Counted from the first letter of the stretch, positions 33,556 through 43,950 are shown. The stretch: DNA of 64,000 nt from SLFH01 sp050486265 (GCA_050486265.1 JBJHCY010000004.1:62001-126000); one strand, 5' to 3'. The notes: a model not told the origin generated them from the sequence alone. A program made the numbers and translations.

Positions 33556-36342
33556 TCAGCAGCCGGCGGCGAAGGCGGTCAGGAAGGCGAAGAAGTCGTC
33601 GGCGTCGATCACGCCGTCGTTGTTGAAGTCGGCGCGGGAGTCGCCGGCGGCGAAGAGCTGAAGGAAGAGGAAGAAGTCGTCGGCGTCAACCACGCCGTCG
33701 CCGTTGAGGTCCGGCGGGCAAGCGGGCGCGTCGCCGACCTCGTAGCCGATGGCGCCGGAGAAGGTTCTTGGGCTGAACGAACTGCCGCTGAAGGGGTTGC
33801 TGCCGGTGCGCGAGGTGTCGCTGAAGATCGAGATGGTGTCGTTGGTCCAGTCGACCTGGGGCGGGTTCGACGAGGTTCCGTTGTAGCGGATGCCGCCGCC
33901 GTCGCTGACGCAGTGGATGTAGACGGCCTTGGTCTGGCCGGCCGCGACCTCGATCGCGTCGCTCAGGCGGAGCCGTGAGAATCTTCCTGCGCCGAGCCTG
34001 ACGGACGGGACGGTGTCGTGGAGCGTCCAGCCCGCGGGGTCGCCGATGAAGTCCTGGTACTCACCGTCACGGGTCCAGACCTCGACCTCGACGACCGAGC
34101 CGACTGCCCCGGAGTAGGAGACATCGAAGGAGAGGACATCGAGCGGCTGTGACGAGGCGGTGAAGTTCATGTAGACGCCGCCGCTGCCGTTGTTGGCGAC
34201 ATCGGTTCCGATCGCGGCGTCGCCGGGGATTGGCCTTGCGACTGCGGCGTAGCTGTTGAAGATGGCGCTGGAGCCGGTGGGGGCGCCCGGGCCGGCGGTG
34301 CCGGACCAGACCGAACCGGCATCGGTCGCCTCGCCGACAGGAGTCGAGGCCGGATCGGAGGCCATCCAGTCCATGCGGTCTGACCCGTCGGCCTTGTAGG
34401 CGACGACCCAGTAGGTCTCGCCCCCTTCCAGCACGAAGGGCACATTGGTCGCGAAAGTGTGCGTCGCGATGCCGGTACCGAGCGACGGGTTGCTGAAGGT
34501 CAGGAGTTCGTTGCCGGGCACGCCGCCGTCGTCGTCGAAGAGGCGGACCTGCGGCGTGACATCGGAACCGAAGACATTCAGGCGGAGCTTGACGCCCTCG
34601 AGCAGGTAGTTCTCGTCTGCGGGCATCGTGAAGCCCATGCCCTTGATGCGTCCGTTGCCGAGCGTGACGGTCGCGTTATCGTCGTTGCCGGGAAGATTCG
34701 AGATCAGGCCCTCGTCCATCACCCGGTAGCCGAGGCTGCCGTTGAAGACGCGGTCGTTGAAGACGCTGCCGCTGAACGGGGTGTTGCTGGCCGATCCGGC
34801 GGCGATGAACATGTCGGAGTTGCTGTAGAACTGGTTCTCGCCGTCGCCGTTTGTGTAGCGGTGGGCGACGCCGTCGAGCACGACCGCGACGCCGTAGGTC
34901 TGGTCGGGGTCGAGCACGAAGTCGTCGTGCAGGACGATCCGTGTCGGCTCGTCGGTGCCGAATGCGAGGCCTCTGCCCTCGCCGACCTTGGTCCACACCG
35001 ACGCGTTGCCCTGGTTTCCCTCGGCGGTGCCGGGCGTGATGTAGATCTCGACATCGAACTCGGTCGAGCGGTCCGCGTTGGTGTTCAGCTCGATGGTGCG
35101 GACATGGATGGGGTAGGAGTTGACGCCGACATCGAAGTAGACGGCGCCGCCCGAGCTGCCTCCGTTGTTGCTGTCAAACAGCGTGGCGAGCCCCGAGAGC
35201 GGCTGCTGCCGGATGTTGGTGCCCTGTGGGCTGTTCAGGTAGCCCTGGATGGTCGACTGGTCGATGGCGGTGCCCGCGTTGGAGCCGCCGGTCGAGTTGC
35301 AGCCGCCGTGGGTGTGGATGCCGATGGCGTTGCCGGTGTTCTCGAAGATAACGGGGGAGCCGGAGTTGCCTCCGGTGGTGTCGGGACGGTAGCGGAGCGT
35401 GGTGCTGGTGCGCTGGACGAGCGGGCCGACATGGGTTTTCTGTGCCGTGCTCCACTGCTGCGGGATCTGGGGGTGCGAGCCGCTGCGGACCCCGTGCCCG
35501 GTGACGCGGATCGGCTGGTTGTTGGCGGACCCTGGGGGATCGGCGAGCGTAAAGGCGGCGCCCTGGGCGTCGCGGGGCGCAAGGCCGGTGTTCGAGTTCA
35601 CATGGGACTGGAAGGTCGCGGCGTCGTTGCCGACACCGCCGGAGCCGGTCGACTGGATCGAGCCGGCCTCGACCGGGTACTGGTACTCGGGGCGGGGTGC
35701 TCGGAAGTTGCCGCTCGAGGTCGAGAGCGGAACATTGAAGAACATCACCGCGCTGGTGTTGCTGTTGGAGATGCAGTGCCCGGCGGTGAGGAAGCGGTTG
35801 GCGCTGTTGTCGTGATCGATGAGCCAGGCGGTGCAGCCGCTGGACAGGCGCGCGACTCGCTGGTCGTAGGACAGGTCGCGGTCGTCCTGCCCGTCGCAGA
35901 TCGACTCGGTCAGGTCGGGGCTGCCGGCCTCGACCTGCGACATCACGAAGCGGTTGGGCCCGGTGTCGGGGTGGGCCCAGAGCTCGATGTAGACCGTGTC
36001 GCCGTTGAAGTAGGCCGACGACATGCTCCAGTTCTCGACATGCTCGGCGTCGAGGCGCTGCCAGGCGCCGTCTTCGATCGAGTAGATCATCAGGTACGAG
36101 CCGTCGACACCGGGCGTCCCCGCCAGCTCGACATCGTCGAAGTACAGCCGCAGCCAGCTCGCGTCGGGGATGAAGACCTCGGTCGAGAAGACCGGCGCGA
36201 GCTCGCCCGTGTCGTTGAAGACATCGCCCGAGTTCACCGGCGCGGGCGCCGTGAAGCTCTGCAGCGGATCGACCTGGGCGGCGGCGGCCAGCGGCAACGC
36301 GGCCGAAGCCGCGATCACGAGTGCGTAATGGCGACAAGACAT
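33556..36342 (-). CDS. Dockerin-tailed trypsin-like serine protease (paralogue 1 of 3)
   Basis: 928 residues. GAGGAGG lies upstream of ATG 36342. The signal peptide ends in LPLAAAAQ. Residues about 150-370 are a chymotrypsin-fold protease: TAGHC (H189), GNDAATF (D240), GGNSGSP (S328). Before it lies a conserved N-terminal domain shared with the other two paralogues (FSTEVFIPDASWLRLYFDD). After it come a carbohydrate-binding-like module (GGAVYFDVGVNSYPIHVRTI), a second beta module, and a module (NNGSGGVYMNFTA to GGIRYNGTSSNPP) also found at 36597 and 50166. The tail is a GC-type dockerin ending AAGC. It is probably a secreted or cell-surface protease. Confidence 0.9.
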   Translation of the reverse strand: MSCRHYALVIAASAALPLAAAAQVDPLQSFTAPAPVNSGDVFNDTGELAPVFSTEVFIPDASWLRLYFDDVELAGTPGVDGSYLMIYSIEDGAWQRLDAEHVENWSMSSAYFNGDTVYIELWAHPDTGPNRFVMSQVEAGSPDLTESICDGQDDRDLSYDQRVARLSSGCTAWLIDHDNSANRFLTAGHCISNSNTSAVMFFNVPLSTSSGNFRAPRPEYQYPVEAGSIQSTGSGGVGNDAATFQSHVNSNTGLAPRDAQGAAFTLADPPGSANNQPIRVTGHGVRSGSHPQIPQQWSTAQKTHVGPLVQRTSTTLRYRPDTTGGNSGSPVIFENTGNAIGIHTHGGCNSTGGSNAGTAIDQSTIQGYLNSPQGTNIRQQPLSGLATLFDSNNGGSSGGAVYFDVGVNSYPIHVRTIELNTNADRSTEFDVEIYITPGTAEGNQGNASVWTKVGEGRGLAFGTDEPTRIVLHDDFVLDPDQTYGVAVVLDGVAHRYTNGDGENQFYSNSDMFIAAGSASNTPFSGSVFNDRVFNGSLGYRVMDEGLISNLPGNDDNATVTLGNGRIKGMGFTMPADENYLLEGVKLRLNVFGSDVTPQVRLFDDDGGVPGNELLTFSNPSLGTGIATHTFATNVPFVLEGGETYWVVAYKADGSDRMDWMASDPASTPVGEATDAGSVWSGTAGPGAPTGSSAIFNSYAAVARPIPGDAAIGTDVANNGSGGVYMNFTASSQPLDVLSFDVSYSGAVGSVVEVEVWTRDGEYQDFIGDPAGWTLHDTVPSVRLGAGRFSRLRLSDAIEVAAGQTKAVYIHCVSDGGGIRYNGTSSNPPQVDWTNDTISIFSDTSRTGSNPFSGSSFSPRTFSGAIGYEVGDAPACPPDLNGDGVVDADDFFLFLQLFAAGDSRADFNNDGVIDADDFFAFLTAFAAGC

Positions 36343-36496
36343 CAAGATTCCTCCTCTGGGAACAAACTACTGACGACCCGACAGCGATGCGGGCCCATCC
36401 CCACCGCGGAAACCTTAACACATTCTCACATGGACGCCACCGATCAGACGCTGAAAACCCCGACGATTCAGCGCTCCCGGACCCGATTCTGCGGCA

Positions 36497-36532
36497 AAGA
36501 AAACGGCCCGGTGCGCAAGTCGCACCGGGCCG
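36497..36532 (-). terminator. Intrinsic terminator
   Basis: A 12-bp stem (36504-36515 with 36521-36532) with minus-strand tail TTTTCTTTG. Confidence 0.88.
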
Positions 36533-36596
36533 AAACATTCTCGGACGCCCTCGCCGGGATCGCGCGTTCAACAGTGCGATCCGTCGGGAATGGGCA

Positions 36597-39500
36597 TCAA
36601 CAGCCCGCGGCGAAGGCGGACAGGAAGGCGAAGAAGTCGTCGGCGTCGATCACGCCGTCGTTGTTGAAGTCGGCGCGAGAATCGCCCGCTGCGAACAAGC
36701 TCAGGAAGAGGAAGAAGTCGTCGGCGTCGACCACGCCGTCGCCGTTCATGTCCGGCGGGCAGGTCGGGATCGTGCCGCCGGGGACATAGTGGATGAGGCC
36801 GGAGAAGGTGCGGGGCGTGAAGCGTCCGCCTCCGAAGGGGGTATCGCCCGTGCGAGCCACATCGCTGAAGAGCTCGAGTTGGTTGTCGCTCCACTCGGTG
36901 ACGGGCGGGTTGGCGCCGGTGCCGTTGTAGCGGATGCCGCCGCCGGCGCTGACGGCCTGAAGGTAGACGGCGCGTGTCTGGTTGTGCGGGATCACGATCG
37001 GGTTGGTGAGCACGAGAGGCGAGAAGGTGTCGGAGCCCTGTCGCGTGCCCTGGACGGTCTGGGTGAGCGTCCAGCCGTTGGCGCTCCCGTCGTTGCCGAC
37101 ATAGGTGCCGTTGCGGGTCCAGACCTCGACATCGACAGTCGTGCCGACCGTTCCGGTGAAGGCGACATCGAAGCGGTTGATGGTGATGTTCTGGGTCTTG
37201 CCTCGGAGGTTCATGAAGACGCCGCCGCTGCCGTTGTTGGGCTCTGCCGTGCCGAGCAGGCCTGTGACGGTGTAGTTGATCACGCCCGCGAAGGTGCGTG
37301 GAGAGAACTCTGTGCCTGCGAACGGGGTGGTCCCGGTCTGGGCGGTATCGCTGAAGAGGGTCAGGTGCTCGTTGGTCCAGGTCGTTTGCGGCGGGTTGAG
37401 GCCGGTGCCCGTGTAGCGGATGCCGGCGCCGGTGGTGGTGCTGTGCATGTAGATCGACCGCGTCTGGCCGGGCTGGACGATGATGGGGCTGTTGAGGTTG
37501 ATCGTCGAGAGCTCCGCGGTGCCCTGGCGCACGACGGAGACGGTCTGGGCGGCCGACCAGCCCGAGGAACTGCCGGTGAACCCTGCATAGTCGCCGTTGC
37601 GGACGCGGACCTGGACCTGCGCGTCGGCGCCGGTGCCTGTGACGAAGGTCTCGAAGCTGTCGATCTCGATCCGATTGTCACCCGCGGTGACGGTCATGAA
37701 GACACCGCCGCTTCCGTTGTTCGACGGAGCGGTGACCAGCGTGCCGAAGGGCGAGACGGGCGAGGCGAAGACGGCGTAGGTGTTGAAGAAGCTGCTGGTG
37801 TCTGAGGACGAGGGCGGGTTTGGCGCGGTCGTCGAGAAGAGCGCGCCGGCGTGCTGGCCGTTGCCGGTGGGGATAATGCCCGGGTTGTTGGCCATCCAGC
37901 TGAAATCGCCGGAACCGGTGTTGTCAACGACGAGCCAGTAGGTATCGCCCGAGGTCAGCGTCACGCCCGACGACGAGGGGACGAAGCTGTAGTTCCCCTT
38001 TCCGGAGGTCAGCGCGGGCGCGACGAGCGTCGCCACGAGCGAGCCGGGCCCGCCGCTGCTGTCGGTGTAGATCCGGGCGCGGGCGGTTGCGCCCGCGGTG
38101 ATGTTGTCGATGCGCAGGACGACCCGGTCGAGCCTGTGGTCGGTCAGGGCCTGGGGCATGGTGAAGCCCATGGCCTTGATGTTGGCGCCGCTCATGAAGG
38201 TCGAGGTGCCGTCGTTGCCGAACATGTTGCTGACGACTGCGCCGTCGGCGGCCTGGTAGATCAGCGAGCCGTTGAAGACGCGCGGGCTGAACACGCCGCC
38301 GGAGAAGGGGACATTGGTCGCGCCGTTGCCCGTGATGGTCATCTCGGCGCTGGTGTAGACCTCGTTGCTGCCGTCGCCGTTGGTGTAGTCGTGGGCGATG
38401 TTGTCGGTGACGATCGCGACGCCGTAGGAGGTGTTCGCGTTCAGCGTGAAGGACTGGCTGAGGATGACGCGCGTGCGGTTGTTCTGGCCCATGGCGATGC
38501 CCGAGCCCTGGCCGACGAGCGTCCACGCCGATGCGCTGGTTTCCTTGCCGACCGATGTGTCCGTCGTGATGTACACGCTGACTTCGAACTCGGTGGAGAG
38601 CGCCGCGCCGGTGTTCAACTCCAGGCCGCGGACATGCAGCGGGACGCCGCGGACATCGACATCGAAGTAGACGGCGCCTCCGGCGCTGCCGCCGTTGTTG
38701 CGGGCGAAGAGCGTCGAGGAACTGCCGAGCGGGTTCTGCTCGATGTTGGTGCCCAGCGGGTTGGCGAGCATGTTGACCAGCGAGGAGTGGTCGCGTGCGG
38801 TGCCGCCGTTGGCGCCGCCGGTCGCGTTGCACCCGCCGTGGGTGTGGATGCCGATGGCGCTGCCGGTCGCCTCGAGGATGACGGGCGATCCGGAGTTGCC
38901 GCCGGTGGTGTCGGGGCGGTAACGCAGGGTGGTGCTGGACCGGTCTGTCAGCGGGCCGGTGTGCGTCTTCTGGGCCGTGCTCCACTCCGGCGGGATCTGC
39001 GGGTGGTTCGAGTCGCGCAGGCCGTGCCCGGTGACGCGCACCGTCTGGTTGTTCGCCGAGCCGGGCGGGTTGGCGAGGTTGAACGCGCCGCCCTGGGCGT
39101 CGCGCGGGGCCAGGCCCGTGTTCGAGTTGACATTGGTCTGGAAGAGCGCCATGTCGTTGCCCAGACCGCTGTTGATCGACTGGATCGAGCCCGCCTGGAT
39201 CGGGTACTGGTACTCCGGCGCCGGGGCGCGGAAGCCGCCGCCCGAGGTCGACAGCGGCACATTGAAGTGCATGATCGCCGTCGTGTTGCCGGCGCTGATG
39301 CAGTGCCCGGCGGTCAGGAACCGGTTGGCGCTGTTGCCGTGGTTGATCAGCCACGCTGTGCAGCCCGTTGACATGCGGGCCACCCGCTGGTCGTAGGAGA
39401 GGATTCGGTCGTCGGCGCCGTCGCAGATCGACTCGGCCGGGGCCGGGTCGCCCGCCTCGACCTCGGTAATGACGACACGGTTCTCGCCCGTGTCGGCGTA

Positions 39501-39869
39501 CGCCCACAATTCGAGGTAGACCGCGTCGCCGTTAAACACGGCCGAGGTCATGTTCCAGTTCTGGACATGCTCAGCGTCGAGCCGCTGCCAGTGACCGTCC
39601 TCCAGCGAATGGATCATCAGGTACGACCCGTCCTCGCCGGGCGTGCCCGAGAGCAGCACCTCGTCGAAGTACAGCCGCAGCCAGCCCGCCCCCGGGACGG
39701 TGATCTCGGTCGAGTACACCGGGAACGCGTCCCCGATCTGATTGGACACCGCTCCAGAGTCCACCGCCGCCGGAGCGCGGAAGCTCGGGATCGGGTCCAC
39801 CTGCGCAGCCGCTGTCAGCGGCATAGCACAAGTCGCGGCCATCGCAAGGCCGCAGAGTCGACGCAACAT
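36597..39869 (-). CDS. Dockerin-tailed trypsin-like serine protease (paralogue 2 of 3)
   Basis: 1090 residues, the longest of the three paralogues. GAGGAGG precedes ATG 39869; the signal peptide ends in LTAAAQ. The triad is H189 (TAGHC), D239 (GNDMALF) and S327 (GGNSGSP). The C-terminal part repeats the NNGSGGVFM module twice (starting about residues 745 and 895), where the first paralogue has one copy. The dockerin is DMNGDGVVDADDFF, then DFNNDGVIDADDFF, AAGC. The substrate is unknown. The module duplication is the main difference from its neighbours. Confidence 0.9.
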   Translation of the reverse strand: MLRRLCGLAMAATCAMPLTAAAQVDPIPSFRAPAAVDSGAVSNQIGDAFPVYSTEITVPGAGWLRLYFDEVLLSGTPGEDGSYLMIHSLEDGHWQRLDAEHVQNWNMTSAVFNGDAVYLELWAYADTGENRVVITEVEAGDPAPAESICDGADDRILSYDQRVARMSTGCTAWLINHGNSANRFLTAGHCISAGNTTAIMHFNVPLSTSGGGFRAPAPEYQYPIQAGSIQSINSGLGNDMALFQTNVNSNTGLAPRDAQGGAFNLANPPGSANNQTVRVTGHGLRDSNHPQIPPEWSTAQKTHTGPLTDRSSTTLRYRPDTTGGNSGSPVILEATGSAIGIHTHGGCNATGGANGGTARDHSSLVNMLANPLGTNIEQNPLGSSSTLFARNNGGSAGGAVYFDVDVRGVPLHVRGLELNTGAALSTEFEVSVYITTDTSVGKETSASAWTLVGQGSGIAMGQNNRTRVILSQSFTLNANTSYGVAIVTDNIAHDYTNGDGSNEVYTSAEMTITGNGATNVPFSGGVFSPRVFNGSLIYQAADGAVVSNMFGNDGTSTFMSGANIKAMGFTMPQALTDHRLDRVVLRIDNITAGATARARIYTDSSGGPGSLVATLVAPALTSGKGNYSFVPSSSGVTLTSGDTYWLVVDNTGSGDFSWMANNPGIIPTGNGQHAGALFSTTAPNPPSSSDTSSFFNTYAVFASPVSPFGTLVTAPSNNGSGGVFMTVTAGDNRIEIDSFETFVTGTGADAQVQVRVRNGDYAGFTGSSSGWSAAQTVSVVRQGTAELSTINLNSPIIVQPGQTRSIYMHSTTTGAGIRYTGTGLNPPQTTWTNEHLTLFSDTAQTGTTPFAGTEFSPRTFAGVINYTVTGLLGTAEPNNGSGGVFMNLRGKTQNITINRFDVAFTGTVGTTVDVEVWTRNGTYVGNDGSANGWTLTQTVQGTRQGSDTFSPLVLTNPIVIPHNQTRAVYLQAVSAGGGIRYNGTGANPPVTEWSDNQLELFSDVARTGDTPFGGGRFTPRTFSGLIHYVPGGTIPTCPPDMNGDGVVDADDFFLFLSLFAAGDSRADFNNDGVIDADDFFAFLSAFAAGC

Positions 39870-40062
39870 GGCATTCCTCCTCTGAAAAAGGAAACTTCTC
39901 CTCACGATTCCCCCACCGGCCGCACAGTCGCGGCCGCCCTCAGATCTCCCAGACTACCGCGGGGCAACCTAGTGCGAAACGGAAGTTGCAGCACCAAAAC
40001 AAAAAAATCCGCACCAACAAACATCACTCAAACCCATACCGTTCTCGGCCCATCCAAAGCTG

Positions 40063-40096
40063 TCAAAAAATACAGACGGGCCGCCGAAACGGCCCG
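40063..40096 (-). terminator. Intrinsic terminator
   Basis: A 7-bp stem CGGGCCG/CGGCCCG (40077-40083 with 40090-40096), with a run of six T on the minus strand slightly downstream. Confidence 0.75.
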
Positions 40097-40141
40097 CCAG
40101 GGTTTGAACTCTGACTACTTGCCGATCCGGATATCCGCCGG

Positions 40142-42445
40142 TCAGCACCCCTGCGCGAAGAGACCGAGGTAGTCGAAGAAGTCGTCGGCGTCGATGACAC
40201 CGTCGCCGTTGATGTCCGCGATCGGGTCGCCGTCGGCGAAGAGCTGCAGGAAGAGGAAGAAGTCGTCGGCGTCGACCACGCCGTCGGCGTTGAGATCAGC
40301 CGGGCAACCGGGCACGGGCGAGGCGTAGATCGCGTAGCCGTTGATGAACGAGCTGGTGTCCGAAGCGCTCGGCGGGTTCGGCCCGGTGCTGCCCGACCAG
40401 AGCGAGCCGGCGTGCGTGGCCAGCCCAGAGGGGATCTGCGGCGGGTCGCTGGCCGTCCAGTGCATCGCGTCGTTGCCGTTGGAGTACACCACCAGCCAAT
40501 AGGTCTCGCCGCCCTCGAGCAGGATGGGTGACTGGGGCGTGAATGTGTGGGTGCTGATGCCGGTGGAGATCACGGGGTTTTCCAGCGTGCCCAGCGACTG
40601 CCCCGGTGCGCCGCCCGCGTCGTCGAAGATCCGGACGAACGGGGTGTTGGCGGTCCCGTCGAACTCGAGGCGGATCTCCGCGTCTTCGAACTCGTAGTCG
40701 TCGCCCGCGGGCATCGTGAAGCCCATCGCCTTGATGCGACCCGAGCGGAGGTTGCTCGAACGCGAGGCGTCGTTGCCCGGCAGGTTGCCGATCAGCCAGT
40801 CGGGCGGGGGCTCGTAGCAGAGCGTGCCGTTGAAGACCCGCGGCCCGAAGACGCTTCCCGAGAAGGCGCCGTTGGTCGCCCAGCCGGCGGTGAGGGTCAG
40901 GTCGTCGTTGCTGTACTGCTCGTTGGTTCCGTCGCCGTTGGTGTAGCGGTGCGACGCCCCGTCGAGCACGATCGCCAGCCCGTACGAGCTGTTGGCGTCG
41001 AGGGCGAAGGGTGTGTCGAGCACCACGCGCGTCGGGCTGTCCTCACCGGTCGCCAGGCCCCAGCCCTCGCCCACGAGGGTCCACTGGCTCGGGTCGGTCT
41101 GGCGGCCCTCGGCGCTCCCGTCGGTTCGGTACACGCTGACGCCGAACTCGGTCGAACGCTCAGAGCCCGTGTTCAGCTCGATCGTGCGCACAAAGACCGG
41201 CGCCGAGGCGATCTGCACATCGAAGTAGACCGCCCCGCCCGGATCGCCCCCGTTGTTGCTCGCGAAGGTCGTCGCGATGCAATCCAGCGGGACATACGGG
41301 ACGCTGAACCCCTGCGGGTTGGCCAGATACCCCTGCAGCGTCGGGTGCTCGATGGCCGAGCCCGCGTTCGCCCCGCCCGTCGAGTTGCACCCGCCGTGCG
41401 TGTGGATCGCGATGGCCTGGCCCGTCGCCTCGAGGATGACCGGCGAACCGGAGTTGCCCCCAGTCGTATCGGGCCGGTAGCGGAGCCAGGTCGCGCCGCG
41501 CGAGGTGAGCGGGCCTGTGTGCGTCTTCTGCGTGCGGCTCCACTCCTCGGGGATCTGCGGGAAGTTCGCGTCGCGTCGCCCGAACCCAGTCACGCGCACT
41601 TCCTGGTTGTTCGCCGGCGGGGCCGCGGCGGCGAGCTCGAACGCCGCGCCCTGCGCCGCGCGCGGCGCCAGACCCGTGTTCGAGTTCACATGCACCTGGA
41701 AGGTCGCGACATCGTTGCCCACACCCCCGCTGCCGTTGCTCTGGATCGAGTCGTCCTGCACCGGGTACTGGTACTCCGGCGGCGGGGCGCGGAACGCGCC
41801 CGACGAACTCGACAGCGGCACATTGAAAAAGACCACCCGCCCCGTCGAGTTGTTGGCGATGCAGTGGCCGGCGGTCAGCATCCGGTTGGCGCTGCCGTCG
41901 TGATCGATCAGCCACGAGGTGCACCCGTTGGAGAGCCTTGCGACACGCGGGTCGTAGGCCAGATCGCGGTCGTCCTGCCCGTCGCAGATCGATCGGATCG
42001 CCGGCCCGTCCTCCTCGCCAGCCTCTGCCTCGCGCACGACCAGACGGTTCGGGCCGGTCTCGGGATACGCCCAGAGCTCGATGTACACCGAATCGCCGTT
42101 GAAGTACGCCGAGCTCATGCCCCAGTTCTGCACATGCACGCCGTCGAGACGCTGCACCGCGCCGTCTTCCAGCGAATGGATCTTCAGGAACGAGCCGTCG
42201 ATCCCGGGCGTGCCCGCAAGCTCCGCCTCGTCGAAGAACAGGCGCAGCCAGACGGCGTCGGGCACGAAGACCTCGGCCGAGAACACCACCTCCGGCGCCC
42301 CGCCCAGCCCCGAGTGCGTCACGACGCCCGAGTCCACCGCGACCGGCGCAAAGCGGCTCGGCAGCGGGTCCATCTGGGCCGAGGCCGAAGCCGTCAACCC
42401 GGCGCACGCGATTAGTGCGAAACGCAAAGCTCGTCGTGGATGCAC
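40142..42445 (-). CDS. Dockerin-tailed trypsin-like serine protease (paralogue 3 of 3)
   Basis: 767 residues from a GTG start at 42445 with AAGGAGA upstream; no ATG suits the signal peptide (ACAGLTASASAQ). The triad is H194 (TAGHC), D245 (GNDVATF) and S332 (GGNSGSP). It shares the N-terminal domain and the GGAVYFDV module with the two preceding paralogues but lacks the NNGSGGV module. The dockerin is DLNADGVVDADDFF, then DINGDGVIDADDFF, ending AQGC. The three genes are tandem duplicates, each with its own terminator. Confidence 0.9.
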   Translation of the reverse strand: MHPRRALRFALIACAGLTASASAQMDPLPSRFAPVAVDSGVVTHSGLGGAPEVVFSAEVFVPDAVWLRLFFDEAELAGTPGIDGSFLKIHSLEDGAVQRLDGVHVQNWGMSSAYFNGDSVYIELWAYPETGPNRLVVREAEAGEEDGPAIRSICDGQDDRDLAYDPRVARLSNGCTSWLIDHDGSANRMLTAGHCIANNSTGRVVFFNVPLSSSSGAFRAPPPEYQYPVQDDSIQSNGSGGVGNDVATFQVHVNSNTGLAPRAAQGAAFELAAAAPPANNQEVRVTGFGRRDANFPQIPEEWSRTQKTHTGPLTSRGATWLRYRPDTTGGNSGSPVILEATGQAIAIHTHGGCNSTGGANAGSAIEHPTLQGYLANPQGFSVPYVPLDCIATTFASNNGGDPGGAVYFDVQIASAPVFVRTIELNTGSERSTEFGVSVYRTDGSAEGRQTDPSQWTLVGEGWGLATGEDSPTRVVLDTPFALDANSSYGLAIVLDGASHRYTNGDGTNEQYSNDDLTLTAGWATNGAFSGSVFGPRVFNGTLCYEPPPDWLIGNLPGNDASRSSNLRSGRIKAMGFTMPAGDDYEFEDAEIRLEFDGTANTPFVRIFDDAGGAPGQSLGTLENPVISTGISTHTFTPQSPILLEGGETYWLVVYSNGNDAMHWTASDPPQIPSGLATHAGSLWSGSTGPNPPSASDTSSFINGYAIYASPVPGCPADLNADGVVDADDFFLFLQLFADGDPIADINGDGVIDADDFFDYLGLFAQGC

Positions 42446-42660
42446 CGCTATCTCCTTGACAGGACAGTGAGTCTCAATGCCGCCCCACGCGTCAAAGCAT
42501 ACAGGAATCCGCGCCCGAGCCCAACCCCTCGCGCCGAGGGTCGCCCCCGCACAAGGCGCACCGCCCGAAGGATCGGACCGACGCGAGCGATCCCCGGGCC
42601 AATCCCGCGGGGCGGGGCGTCTCAAGGCCGATTTTCAGAGACCGATATCCGGTCCCCGCC

Positions 42661-43950
42661 TCAGCAGCCGTCCGCGAACAGGCCGAGGAACCCGAAGAAG
42701 TCGTCCGCGTCGATCACGCCGTCGCCGTTGATGTCCGCGGCGGGATCCCCGTCGGCGAAGAGCTGGAGGAAGAGGAAGAAATCGTCGGCGTCGACCACGC
42801 CGTCGCCGTTGAGGTCGGCGGGGCAGGGGTCGAGGCAGGCGTCTGGGCAGAGGGTGCCCGCGCCGGCCCATGTGCCGCCGAAGCCGAGGCACTGCGCCTC
42901 GGTCAGGTCGTCGGCGCACCCGCCGGCGGGGTTGCAGCAGGCGCCGCGGGGGACGGGGCAGTTGACCTCTTCGCACTTCACGCCGTCGCCCTGGTAGGTC
43001 CCGCCGACCGCGTCGCAATCCTGCTGGAAGTCCGTCGCGCAGCTCCCGTCGAGATAGCAGCACGCGCCGACGCCCGGCTGGCAATCGATCCGCTGCCAGT
43101 TGGCGCGCATCACCCAGTCGCCGCTGGGGCGGCATAGCCCCGCCAGCAGGTTCCCGAAGGTCGTCCAGCCCCCGTTGGGCGGGCAACCGAACGGCCCGCA
43201 GTCCAGCGCGAACAACCAGTTGCCCTGGAGCGACGACAGCCCGTCGGTGTCAACGACCGGGAAGGCGTTCTGGCTCGAAGACGGGGCGACCAGGCACGGG
43301 TTCGACGATGGCTGGTGGTGCGCGTCGATCCGGAACCCGATCGTGAACGACTGTGTGTTCCGCGTGTCGAGGATCACAATCTGCTCGGGGTCGTTGGGGT
43401 CGACCTGCAGCTGCAGGTTCACCGCCGCCGTCCCCGGGCCGAGGCGGATGTGCGGCAGGATCACATCGTCGGAACTGAACTCGTAGGTCGCCGGCCCGCC
43501 GGGAGGACCGTCCCAGACCAGGATGCTCCACTCGGTGATCGTCTGCACCGTCGCGCTGCTCGTGGCGACGATCACCTCGATTTGGTTGATCTTGATCGGG
43601 AAGTCCGCGGCGGTGAGCTGGTACCTCGCCGCGGCGATCTCGCCCTGCGCGAACCCGGCCTGCACGAGGAACTGCCCGCTGCCGGAGAAGCTCGCGCTGG
43701 TATAGCTGCCGATCCGGTCGCACCCGTTGCTCTCGATCGGTCCGGGGCTGGAGATGAGCTGCCCCATCGTCGTGAACGCGAGCGTCGGCACATCGTTCAG
43801 CTCAACAGGAATCTCGATCGCGCCACGGGGCTCGGGGTCGGGCGAGGCGACGGCCGACGCCCCGAACACCGCGAGCGCGGCAACAACGGAGCAAAGACGC
43901 GGCCCCTTGGCGGCCACGCGACGAACAGAACGAGCTCTATCTCGGGACAT
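42661..43950 (-). CDS. Dockerin-tailed secreted protein with two Cys-rich GACC repeats
   Basis: 429 residues. ATG 43950 has GGAG upstream; the signal peptide ends near FGASAVAS. The N-terminal 300 residues are a beta-sandwich-like domain (FPIKINQIEVIVATSSATV, QLQVDPNDPEQIVILDTR). Then come two tandem repeats of about 38 residues, each starting GACC and containing six Cys (GACCYLDGSCATDF, GACCNPAGGCADDL), likely small disulfide knots common in planctomycete exoproteins. The dockerin is DLNGDGVVDADDFF, then DINGDGVIDADDFF, ending ADGC. No enzymatic motif is visible. Confidence 0.83.
   Translation of the reverse strand: MSRDRARSVRRVAAKGPRLCSVVAALAVFGASAVASPDPEPRGAIEIPVELNDVPTLAFTTMGQLISSPGPIESNGCDRIGSYTSASFSGSGQFLVQAGFAQGEIAAARYQLTAADFPIKINQIEVIVATSSATVQTITEWSILVWDGPPGGPATYEFSSDDVILPHIRLGPGTAAVNLQLQVDPNDPEQIVILDTRNTQSFTIGFRIDAHHQPSSNPCLVAPSSSQNAFPVVDTDGLSSLQGNWLFALDCGPFGCPPNGGWTTFGNLLAGLCRPSGDWVMRANWQRIDCQPGVGACCYLDGSCATDFQQDCDAVGGTYQGDGVKCEEVNCPVPRGACCNPAGGCADDLTEAQCLGFGGTWAGAGTLCPDACLDPCPADLNGDGVVDADDFFLFLQLFADGDPAADINGDGVIDADDFFGFLGLFADGC

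Noticed and set aside
24558..43950. The run of eight minus-strand dockerin genes as one operon
   Set aside because: Strong terminators at 27764, 33499, 36497 and 40063, a weaker one at 31967, and long gaps indicate mostly single-gene transcripts.
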